From Himantopus leucocephalus (lineage: Eukaryota; Chordata; Aves; Charadriiformes; Recurvirostridae), in NCBI GenBank assembly GCA_003993805.1, contig RSEF01000004.1, positions 74,404,291-74,468,290 on the forward strand: DNA of 64,000 nucleotides, read 5' to 3'. The translations under genes were made by a program, and so were the position numbers. Shown here piece by piece: positions 39,300 through 50,260 of this stretch. The notes beneath the pieces were generated by a model. It was not told the DNA's origin. It saw only the letters and a list, made by a program, of their open reading frames with translations, and made no database searches. The stretch's first letter is position 1, and each line of letters opens with the position of its first letter.

Positions 39300-40136
39300 G
39301 ACAAGCTAAGGTTGTGATCTTAAAGACGTGTGATCCTCCACAACAAGTACTCAGTCGTTATTAATAGGGCATCCAACTCTTCCCTTTGCCACACAGACTG
39401 GGGGCGGAGGGGAATGTGTTGCTCTTTTCTTCTGCATTAGAGGCTGTTCTGCCGGAGGAATGCTAAAGAAACACCATCCTTCTCATCACACACTCAGTCA
39501 CATCCTTCTCTCAGGCAAAGTCAATTTTCTACATCTGCCTTAGCTTGCAAAACAAACACTAACACGTCTCAGGTAAGGATGCCTTCTAAAACATTTATGT
39601 CTCTCTAAAATGATAGAATTGATTCTCAGTAAGTCAGCTTGATTTTATATTACACGTTTATACTAGAACTCTGTTGATGCATATAAAGGACAACGTATAT
39701 TTCTTGTAAAAAAAGATTTGTCATTTGCCATGTAGCACCAACTGCTTTATTCAGTTTTCTCCAATTAGCAGAGTTATTTTCCATCCAATTAAAATAACAG
39801 GGTATGTTTAGTCTATGGACCATTCTAGCACACCAAACAAAAGTCTTTTGTGATCAGTGAGAAAATTCGCAGAGAATGCATACAGCATAATCATTTTGCA
39901 TTATGTGTGAAATTCCAGATCATTAACCCCTTAAGAAGCAAGTCTTCCACGCAGCTTCCCCAAACCTAGCTTCAGACAGGTCTCTCTGATCCACACTAAG
40001 AGCAAATTGGCTCATCGTCTAATGAAGCAGCCTGCCTACCGGGGAAACAAAAGGGAAAGAAAGTTCTCTGTTGCCTACCGCACACGAGCATCACGCTCTT
40101 AAGAGACAAAAGCACAGTTGCAAAGCACTAAATACT

Positions 40137-40202
40137 GTTGGGTTTTTGTTGGGGTTTTTTGTTTGGTTGGGTTTTTTTGGTTGTGTTTTGCTTTGATTTT
40201 TT
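40137..40202 (+). repeat. G/T-rich low-complexity tract
   Basis: TTGGGTTTTTGTTGGGGTTT continuing as TTTGTTTGGTTGGGTTTTTT. It could fold as a loose G-quadruplex on the plus strand. No gene context other than the LIMCH1 intron. Confidence 0.8.
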
Positions 40203-41292
40203 ACAATTTACATTGGTTAAAAGTAAACATAAAGGCAGATAACTTCGCCCCTCACCAATTCAAAGGCAATTCACCAGCTGTTGAAAAGTCTTGCTGGATG
40301 AAGAGTCAGGAAATGACGGGGTTGCGATGCTGTTATCCACAAGCAAAATAAATTGAAAAGCAAACCCCTTTGAAATATAGTTTCACAAGAAAAGAAATTA
40401 TGTTCTGATTTGGAATGGTATGTAATCAATTTTTTACATATACACAAAATCTTTCCCAGCAGTCTATTTTCAATTATATTTCAGAGATGGCCTATTTCTG
40501 GTTTCCCATTACAACCTCTGTTTAATAATGCTCCAATGAGCCTGGGGCTGAGACATCACCTCTTCCTACGTGGAATACATTGCATGGTAATACATACACT
40601 CATGAGTTCTGTTTTGCACTCAAGTTTTTTTTTATTCCTAATCAAAAGATTCCCAAGGCAGTGCTAGCTTTCAAATTACCACCTCACCCACAGAAAATAT
40701 TTCCACTCTTAACTCATTCAGCCTCCTGTTGTTGAGACTGCTGAGCTATATGATAACGTTAAAGGGTGAGGTACGTTTGGAACCAGGAGAGTTATTTTAA
40801 GTCAAAGGACAACACTGGCACAGAAATAAACAGGTATACATCAGTCACAACTGCATCTAGGTTGAAAATTGGAGTGTTTCTAGGCATGGAAAGACTCAAT
40901 GGCTATTCAGCCAGAATTACGTAGGTGCATCACTTTGCTGTTTCTTACTACTTTTAAGATGAAGTTGACCATCTCATGGCTTTATGGAACTACATGCCGC
41001 AGTTGCCTGCAGTAGTGAGAATTTCCACCCAGCACCATCCTCTCTAGTCCTGCATTCTGAGGTCTCTTTCCAAAACTAGCCTAGTGCTGACAGCAGCCAA
41101 GATTTCGGCCACATTCATACATGGAAAGTTTCCTCTCACAACTACTATAGACCCATAAATTCATACAGCGCTCTTCTGACCATCTATTTCAGCTGAATTC
41201 ATTTTTTTTAATATCTTCTTTCTGCTACGAACACACATGCAATCTCTGAACTGCAATATACTGATTTTTGTTGGTAGTATTTCAAGGCTGAA

Positions 41293-41362
41293 ATACACTT
41301 GTGCTAGGATTAGGTTCTCCATAGGTGAATGAAGATACACTTGTGCTAGAATTAGGTTGTGA
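41293..41362. repeat. 42-bp tandem duplication (1.7 copies)
   Basis: ATACACTTGTGCTAGGATTA then GGTT at 41293 repeats 42 bp later as ATACACTTGTGCTAGAATTA then GGTT. The two copies differ by one base in the shared part. Unlike the N-linked duplications, this one is in continuous sequence and is probably genuine. Confidence 0.85.
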
Positions 41363-41962
41363 AGCACAGTCAACCCCAATGTAGAGGACGAACTAACAGG
41401 TTAGATAAGCTAAGGAAGACCAATAAGACAGGCAAGTCATTCTATTTCTTCTCCTATCTGCGAACTCACATAACTGCCCAGGGGCACTGAAATATAATTA
41501 AGAAGAAAAGGACGAAAACTCAAAACAATGAATTAACAAAGCTGTTTCCAGGACTGTGTTTAGATACTGTGCAGTAAGCCTGGAGTGATGCCACACACCA
41601 AATAAAGAAGATCAATACTGAACAGCTGTCTTGGCTTTGTGCATCTTATACATTAAAAGAAACAAAGGCTGCTGGACAAAGAGAGCCTATGAACATGTAG
41701 GGAAAGATCACAACTTATGCTGCACCTTAGAAGTAAGACTAGAGAGGCGACTTAAACACTGACACCAACATTTCAGTACTTACCTTCAAATTCACTCTAC
41801 TTTTTTTACTACTGTAATGCAATTCATGTACAAATATTGAATATAAATTTAAAACCTCCTGAAGAGTCTAATAGCTATGACATCTTATTAGAATGTCCAC
41901 AAGTTAATATTGCCAGATCTTGTTTGAATCATGGCAGAATTCACACAGAGAAATCTAAAGTA

Positions 41963-42015
41963 TTCAATAAGCCCTAACAACTGCAAGAAATTCAATAAGC
42001 CCTAAAAACTGCAAG
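41963..42015. repeat. 28-bp tandem duplication
   Basis: TTCAATAAGCCCTAACAACT GCAAGAAA is followed directly by a second copy lacking the last three bases and with one substitution. It is probably a recent replication slippage event. Confidence 0.88.
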
Positions 42016-43641
42016 CTCAATTAGGAAAATGATTAATTCTTTGTACTGCAGCTCCTAAACATGTAGACACCCAAATTATTTCAGTATGAAGTGCTCCTAA
42101 TTCTAAGGAAAACCTTCAGTGATAAGCACACATGTCCAAGACAGCCCTTGCCTAGAACAGATAGTTTAGATATTTAGACAACTAAATATGAGTTATCAGA
42201 GAAGTCATCAATTCTACGTCTGTTTTGCTTCATGAAGGACAAAAGCGTTACTTGGAAGGGGATGTGAAAACACAGTCTAGATTGCCAGATCTTAGATATC
42301 TAAGTTTTATAGAACAGGCTGTTCAAAAAAATCCTGCTCCAGGCAACTCTGAAGAGTTGATTTTAGGCTTTATGTAAAAGGACCAGAAATGGTGTGCATG
42401 AAGAATGAACCTCAAGACACAGCTTTACAAGTCCGGGAAAAAACAAAGCTGTGCTTCAGGCAAGTGGCAGTAGAAAGCACAGCTGAGGAAGTACATACCT
42501 TCAACACAGTTTATGTCCCATTGTGTAACAAATAAACCAATTTGGGGATAACTTAGCATATTAAATAACTTTTATGCTTTATAGAATCAGATTACAGTAG
42601 GCACCACAGTCCCTCTGCTTTCAAATGGTTTGGTCCTTATTCACAGGAGAGAGATGAGGAAGTGGAGTACCACAGTCTCCAGAAAATTTTTACATGAAGA
42701 TGATTAGATAGACCAAAAGCTCCTGACTAAAAAGGCCAATGTAGTTGGACAACATCTTGTTCAACATCTTGTTGAAAAGGTCCACAACCTCGCTCACACA
42801 AGGACTCTTGGCCTCATCTCTCAGATGCTGGAGCTGACAGACTGAATGCCTTGCTTTGGTGTTTGAAGATTGCTAAGAAAATCTTGCATCTCTCTGTAGC
42901 TCACGTTCGTGCACTAGTCATCATCCAACACATGCAGCAGCTGGATAAACAGAGGTTTGCACTGAACATAAAGATTTCTTTTGATTTGTAATGAAAACCA
43001 TCACTGGCCATCACAGCTCACCTGTCATGGAACCAATAATGGTTTTAAATGCGAGGCATCAAAGGAGTCCAAGCATGGAGTCCAGCCTGAGCTCTGGCAT
43101 TTATGCCTCTTAAGACACATATTGAACACAGAAATACTTCCCACTTTTCCACATGTAAGACTTCTCATACCTGTGTTGCAGACTTGACTAAAACATGATC
43201 CAAAAATAATATTAGCCCTAAATGGAGAGGGTTGGTTTTTTTTCACGAGGAAGCAGTAACCCTCCTTAAAAGGAAAGTGTTCTCTTCCCATTTCCTTTTT
43301 CTGGGGTTCTATTAAATACCTAACTGACAATTATGGGCACTTGACATCTTCAGCCAGCTCCACTCTCAATTCCTCCTAAAGGCTGCCTGTGGATGGAAGC
43401 CAGAGAAACCATGTTCTGGTCTCTATGGTCTTTCTCATCTTCCCCTTCTGCCTCACAAAACAGGTGTCCCTAACAGAACCAAGATGTGCAAAGTAGCTGT
43501 GAAGCTATACAAGCCCAGCTAATGATAATGATACTCGGAGCATAAAGCCAATGACCTAAGCGAGTCAGGATGTAATTCCCTTTGGCTTTCTGTATAGCAC
43601 GGCACAATCTATCAGATGCATTATGCCCATCTACCCCTGCA

Positions 43642-43661
43642 TTTAAATAAATAAATAAATA
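43642..43661. repeat. (AAAT)n microsatellite
   Basis: About five AAAT units, lying some 360 bp from the CR1 ORF2 fragment. Nothing else is notable. Confidence 0.88.
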
Positions 43662-44019
43662 CAGCCACACCACACAGCCAAACTGTGCTCAGGAAAACAC
43701 ACTGGGTCCTGTCACTGCGTGTAAGAGGTAACATGCAATGTAAGGACGCTGCTAAGCAAAGGACTGTGGACACTTGCATGGCATACAGTGTAGCAGAAAG
43801 CAAAATCCAAAGCACTAGCACGGCTCACGTAGAGGAAGCTGGATGAGTGCCAACAGCAGTAACCAAAGAAGAACAAGCATGGGATCTCAGAAGAAAAGGT
43901 GTAAGTGTCCTTATACGTGGCTAGGTGGATAATGATGAATCAGCCTGAAAGGCCGCAAGCTTCCTGACAGAAAGCTACATAGCCAGAATTTTCTTAGGCG
44001 AATGCTGACAGAAAGATAG

Positions 44020-45430
44020 AAAGAATGGAAGGACCAGCCTTGGTCACAATATGGATCTTCAGAGGAACACCAGTAGTAAGTGGCTACCAGCTGGACCCAA
44101 CAATTACCAATCACTGGTCCTTGTGTCCAGCCTGTTTTCCACCTATCTGGCAGACCTCAGTCAACTGCTTTCCAATTTGTCTTGAAGAACGCTATGGGAG
44201 ACAATGTCAAAAATCAAGGCAAAGGACGTCTGCTGCACTCCTCTCAGCCACTGAGCCAGTTATCTCACCACAGAAGGCAATCAAGTTGGTGAGCCATAAT
44301 TTGCACTTAGAAAATTCAAGCTATTCCAAATCACCTCCTTGTTCTTCATATACCTGCAAACAGCTTCCAGAGAATCTATTTCTGCCACAGTCCTCCTGCG
44401 GACTAAGGTGAGGCTGATCCCCCAGGGCCCCTTGTGAAGATGGGCCTGATGTTTGCCCGATTCCATCCACAGTGCAACTCTCCCAATCACCGTCACCTTT
44501 CAGTGACAGACAGCAGCGCTGCAGTGACATCAGCCATTTCTCTCCGACCTCAATCCACCCCATCACATGCCCTGGACTTGTGTATGTACATTTTTATTTA
44601 ACAAGTCCCTTACATGATCTTCTCCTATAATGGATAGTATTTCACTCCCTCCAACACTGTCACTAGGCACAGGGGACTGTGAGGTCTGACAGAAGACCTC
44701 CTTTGAAGCAAAGAAGGCAATGAACATCTCAGTGTTTCCCACGTCCTTGATCACTACATCCTCTGCTCCATTCAGCAGAAGGTCCACGTTTTCCTCAGTC
44801 TTCCTTTCACTGACAATGTACTGTGGAAAACCCTTTTGTTGCCATTTACATCCCTTATACATCTCAACTCCAGCTGAATTTTGGCCTTCCCAATTCGCTC
44901 CTTGCATGCCCAGGTGAAGTTTCTGTATTCCTCCCAGACAGTCTGCTCATTCTTGTTTTCACCTTACATACAATCTGTTTCCATTCCCTACTCACTGGCA
45001 TCTGCCTGACTTCCTGCACATCAGAGTGGAAGAGGCTGAGGAATGGAGTTGAGGGAATTGTCCTTGAAGGCCAACCAGCTCCCCCAGTTCCCTCCCCTTC
45101 AGATCAGCCTCCTATAGGATCCCTCCTACCAGTTCCCTGAGCTGGGATGATGTCTGCTTTTCTGAAGTCCAAGGTGGTGGTTCTATTATCAGCTTTCTCT
45201 TCACTGACAATTTTAAATGTTACCATTTCAAAACTGTCATCAACCCCAAATCCATTCTTCATTATTCATGAGTAGTAGATCTGACAGAACTGCCCTGCTA
45301 GCCAGCTTGTCCAGCACCTGTGTCAAAAGACTCAGAAACAACTACTTGGGATATGGGCTGCAGCTTCCAGGCCATGCACAGTTTCATCATATGGGAAACC
45401 ACAGGACTGCATTTGTTTTACATAATATTT
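44020..45430 (-). mobile_element. Decayed CR1 LINE, ORF2 body (end of endonuclease domain into reverse transcriptase)
   Basis: On the minus strand, frame-broken translation gives ordered pieces of CR1 ORF2. At about 45.2-45.1 kb there is the endonuclease C-terminal segment FEMVTFKI...TTTLDFRKAD. At about 44.95-44.85 kb there is the linker TVWEEYRNFTWACKERIGKA. At about 44.8-44.6 kb there is KGF..VSERKTEENVDLLLNGAED...FFASK. At about 44.2 kb there is FDIVSHSVLQDKLES, the palm block normally DFSKAFDIVSH. At about 44.1 kb there is a TQ..VIGNCW..LVATYYW segment, corresponding to the W.PVTSGVPQG region. Stops and frameshifts interrupt every block, so it is inactive. The 5' end and the 3' half of the RT are missing or too diverged to see. 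CR1 is the dominant bird LINE and 5' truncation is usual. Boundaries are approximate. Confidence 0.85.
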
Positions 45431-45597
45431 GGTAAACTAACAGTCAAAAAGCACAGCCAAAAATCAGTCCTCTGGCTTTGCTCTTCTCTCACAGTGCACA
45501 GAAGAACCAGTTGTCTGGAATACGGAGGATCCAACACAGGGCATTTCCCAGACACTACTTCAGGCGTGACTTCCACAGAGGTCCAACATACCTTTAC

Positions 45598-45702
45598 AGA
45601 ATCACAGAATGGCCAGGGTTGGAAGGGACCTCAGGGATCATCTAATCCAAGCCCCCTGCCAGAGCAGGGTGACCTAGAGCAGGTTGCACAGGATGGCGTC
45701 CA
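45598..45702 (-). mobile_element. CR1 LINE 3' end, 5'-truncated copy
   Basis: On the plus strand the sequence reads AGAATCACAGAATGG, GGTTGGAAGGGACC, ATCATCTAATCCAA, CCCCCTGCCAGAGCAGGGTG, then GACCTAGAGCAGGTTGCACA. This is the reverse complement of the conserved CR1 3' untranslated region ending in ATTCTGTGATTCT-type repeats. About 105 bp remain. It lies 5' of the ORF2 fragment in element orientation, so it is a separate insertion and not the tail of that copy. Confidence 0.92.
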
Positions 45703-46832
45703 GATTCTTTAGAGGCTGAAGAGCTTAATTTAAGTGCATCAGGAATATGCACTGATGTCAGTCCAGCTTTTCAGTATTCTTAAGAAAATGGAAAAGGAAG
45801 AAATGAAAGAGGCAGTCATGGAATTTGACAACATAGTCTTTGTTTATCGTTTTGAGGATCTTGATCTCCGGCATACATGGAATTTTCAGAAGGATTTGAC
45901 TGTCACGAAGGGAAACAGAGTCCAGATGTCCAATACTCAAATAACAGAGCCTGTGTACAGTTGTTGGGGGGCCAGAGTGAAAGTAGTCTGGTATATTTAT
46001 GTTCTGTTTGAGCATTAGAATATGATTGTCTAGTGAGAAAGCTGAATGAATGTTTGGATTTTGACAACAGAAAGAAGGTCTCTGAAAAACTGGAGGCTGC
46101 TAATGAACTGCACTATGTCTAGACTAATGATCAAGTACTATTTTTTTTATTTTTAAGGTCAAGCATGGATCGAGGAAGGGTAGAATACGGACGTCATCTT
46201 CCGTGAGAAGGTTTTTATCAGGAATCCTTTTCTCAAGCTTTTCAAGTGGCAGAGTTTTGAAATCACCTAGTAGGTTGTCTCCTCTGCTTTGACACTCATA
46301 CTGCCATGGCTCACACGGTCATGATTCAAAGAGCCTACAGAAGGCTGCAGCATTTTAGATGCTTAGCTGTAGATTTGCATCAGTTTTGGCCTTTGTGGAC
46401 AACACGTCCCAGCTTCTTAGGCTTCTGCTCCCTGCAAAGCCATCTTATTCTGACAGCAGACTGTCAGAAGACATGCACACTACATCCTTTTCCAAAGTGG
46501 CTTCACATCTGCTCTTCTGCTAGTCTACAGTACAGACCATTCAGCTGAAGAGAGATGTTTGCCAATATTATTTTTCAATCAATACCTTTTCCAGCTACAT
46601 GCTGGCAACTCTAGCCATACTTCGAGCTTACTCTCCAAGCAAGAGAGCTGTATGAGAGTCAAAGGAGAGAAATGAAACTTCATACCATACTCAGTATGAA
46701 ACAGTATGAAAACACTGGATCCTCCAGCTTGAAGAAGTAGGCCCAACACACACATGCACCCCTCCAAGAGGACTTCTGGAGCAGCTACGCATAGGAACAG
46801 TCTTTAGTAGTACGCAATGTTTCACTATTTCC

Positions 46833-46865
46833 CTTTCTGCTACCTTTCTGCTACTTTCTGCTACT
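46833..46865. repeat. TTTCTGCTAC triplicated
   Basis: Three near-perfect units of TTTCTGCTAC in a row, with a one-base spacer variation. Confidence 0.85.
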
Positions 46866-47025
46866 AAAAGTCACTCCACACTTAAGGTTCAACTGGAAGT
46901 TCAAAGCAGACTGCACAGATAGCAGTGAAAAATACCGAGAATTTCAAGAATGCATAATCTTTACTGACACCTGGCAAAATAGTTGTTTAGTGCTAAAACC
47001 TATAAATCCTTGCCAAAGAGGCTTA

Positions 47026-47040
47026 AAAATAAATAAATAA
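47026..47040. repeat. (AAAT)n microsatellite, short
   Basis: Three to four AAAT units within AT-rich DNA. Confidence 0.75.
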
Positions 47041-48168
47041 GGAACTTTAGTCATCTGATGTGCATTTGCAAAATTGCTGTGGGAATAACATGATGGTCCC
47101 TGCTTTCTATCCCCACAATGCATACTATAGCATTGTAAGAGTTGTATCAGGCCCACATTATCACTACTGTCTGGGTGCAGCTCAGGAAAAGAAGTGCAAC
47201 AGAGAAAAAACAACACTGAAAGAACAGAAAGAAGGATTGGAAAGCTCCTCATCAGTAAGATGCCCAATAATTCAGCTGGATTCCAGCCAGTCAATGGGCC
47301 CTGCATTGACGTAATTATTGTGCAGAGCTGGCAATATTTTTAATACAGACACCTTACACGCCCCTCAGCATGTGATAACAGTTCTATGTGCTCTTGCTCT
47401 TTGTTTTGTGAAACAAATAATACTTTCATTAAGGACAGGACAGAGTAAGTTTGCAATTCCCCCTTCCCCTTCCAATACTGCAACTGTGGGAACAGCTGGT
47501 CATTAAGGTCATAGATCACAAGGGATAAAGCTTGGTACATCTATGAAGGTCCATCTATATTTAGGAGGACACGATTCCATTCAAAATGTGTGTAACACCC
47601 TTCACGCACATTTTTCCTCAATAGCATCTCTGCACAAGGAGGGATGGAAAGACATGGGCTTACTTTTCCCTAGTGACGGTTCTTCATCCCTTATCTCACA
47701 CAACTACCCCTAGCACACAGTATTAGCAAACAGTTTGTGAAACTTTCCAGACTCATTTACAAGCACAAATCACCATAATAAATAGTCACAAATGTGCAGT
47801 CATAAAACTCCCAGAGAATATAGTATGAAGGGATTGATGCAAAGGCATCAAAAAGAGTAAAAAGGCTACCAAAAAGAAAGGAACTCAAGAACAAAGTTTC
47901 CCCTTTTCCAAACACAGGGAGGATTTTTGCAACAGATAATCAACAGCTGTTATCACTAATTACTGATAGACAGATAAATAACATATTTAATGATTTCATC
48001 TTACAAGTTATGTTTTATCTATTTAACTTCATCTGCGTTCACTCTGTAGTGTTAAACCAGTTGTACCTTTGGACCAAAGTAAGCAGAGAAAGCAAACTAG
48101 TTCTATTTAAACTGCACGATATTGAAAACTCTTTCCACTATTCTTTAAGCCTACTAGGACTTAAGATT

Positions 48169-48190
48169 AAAAAAAAAAAAAAAAAAAAAN
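48169..48190. other. Poly-A run ending in a single N
   Basis: About 21 A followed by an N at 48190, after which unique sequence resumes. This is likely a contig join at a homopolymer; the run length is not reliable. Confidence 0.75.
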
Positions 48191-50222
48191 CTGGCTTATG
48201 CGGGCTTTCTGATGTCATTACATAGCCAGCTGCCTGTTTATTTTCATTTACTTAAAACCAACCAAAAAGAAAAAGTCTTGAGTTTGTTACATTACCAAAA
48301 TGCACATATGGCACAAGAGAAGGCTCCATGTGCATGCATTAAGACTGCATGAAAATTAAAGTAATTAATAGTTAAGAAATTTGTATAATACCATTCAGAA
48401 ATGACAAATCTAAATCAGTCTCAGAAGAAAACAAGGTTAATAATCTCCTAGCCACTAAGTCATCAGTTTAAGGGACAAAAATAAAACACCGAAGCTCAAA
48501 TACAGTAAACCACTGAATACAGCACTTCAGAACCATCTGAGCTATACTCATGGGCTTATGTACAATATCTAGAGAAAATGTTAAAAATATTTTGATGGCT
48601 AGCTAGCAATGCAAACAACGTATCTGTCTCGTATCCACAATGGCTTCTATAACCCAAGCTGCACCCAGATGAGATGGCCGGTCCCTGCTTTTCTTCCACT
48701 TCATTGCAGGTAAAATACACTCAGGAACCAGCAAGTGTGCATTGCAGATACAAAAAAAAAAAAAACCTGCAAGAGAAGGGCTCTAATGAATTCCCAAGAC
48801 CCCCAAGGGGATGTCCTACTGAATTCAAAATCAATATACAGCACATCTGCTATGTCAACCTTAAAAATTTATTTAGGAGTAACCAACCATGCCTTTTAAA
48901 AAACATCTCAGACCAAAACACAGGATTCAAGTATGAACAAAGTTTTGCCCCTATCACAATGCCAGAGCACTGAACAAGTTTCAGACAAAATAGGTTTGCA
49001 TCAGTTACGCTGTAACGTTTAAAAAATTAACTTAGGTAACAAAATGAAAATTTTTTCAGTTTGACCCAGCCTTCCTGATAACCATGTAACAGTCTCAGTT
49101 CATGCCAACTCAAGGCTCAGACACTTGAAGACATGCTACACACCAAGACATATGCAAACCGAGACTTTCATAAAGTTTTTCATTGTTTATACAGTTGGTA
49201 ACCATTTACTGCTAAAGGCAATAAGCAGTAAAGGGGGTTTTGTTGGGTTTTTCTTTTTTTTTTTTTTTAATGAGTTGATACCACATGTTTTCACAGACAA
49301 AAGAAAAAAATTCTTTAAAAGCCAAAGCAGCCAGATTCATTTTGGAAAGAAGCTTGCAAAATCCCAATGAACCGCATCTGCAGAGTAACTGCAGCAACAA
49401 TATAAAGTGATTCCCACTAGTTCCTGTGTACTAATATAAAATTTTATCCCTTTGTTTTAACACAAGACTGCCTCTGAAAAAAACTCTTCCTGCCTTGGCT
49501 ACCATCTAATTAGGTTAGTCCCCACCCTATTAAAACTGGTTAAGCATTCCCACTCCATCTATCAATCTAGTGTCCTCATCCCATGAGATTCTCTGCTGAC
49601 ACCTCTACAAAATTTAGTAACTCAGATGTGACTGGGGCAGCCAAACGAAGCAATAACCTGTAACTCTTGCAGTAAATTTCACTGGCTTGGAAAGTTAAAT
49701 ATCTTGGACTAAAGTAGTCCTGCAATGACTTCAAGGAGTTGCACGAAAGTACTGACTCCATCTCCCAGCTCTGAGCAGTTAAGCTGTCTCATTTCAAAGC
49801 AATTCCACAAGTTGGCTTTAGCTGCAAGCATTCCACATTTAAAGAAGTGTTGGGTTTTTTTTTTTAACGCGAGCCTGCAATAGGAAGCCACACATATTCA
49901 GAAAGTGAACTCTGAAAGAAAGTCACAGACTTGACCACAGACCACTCTGCACTGAAACGTGGAAGTTTGACAGGAAAGCACAGTCTACCCCTACAAAAGA
50001 AGGGCTTCAGCATCTTACCAGTGAAAACTCTTGGGAAATCCAAGCCTGTCTTGTCTCTCACTTCGTCTGTTCATTGTAGGGGGGAAAAAATTCCATCTGT
50101 GCATAGAAAATTCCCAAATCCGGCACTACAGACTGCATGCTGTTAAATTAGTGCATTCATTAGTACAGTGTTTTGGAAATGTGCCTATACATTGTGTGGG
50201 GAAGAGGAAGGATCTTTCATTT

Positions 50223-50260
50223 AAAAAAAAAAAAAAAAGAGAGGGAAAAAAATTNAAAAA
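50223..50260. other. A-rich tract with a single N
   Basis: Sixteen A, then a GAGAGGG spacer, further A runs and an N at 50255. This is the same class of join as at 48190. Confidence 0.7.
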
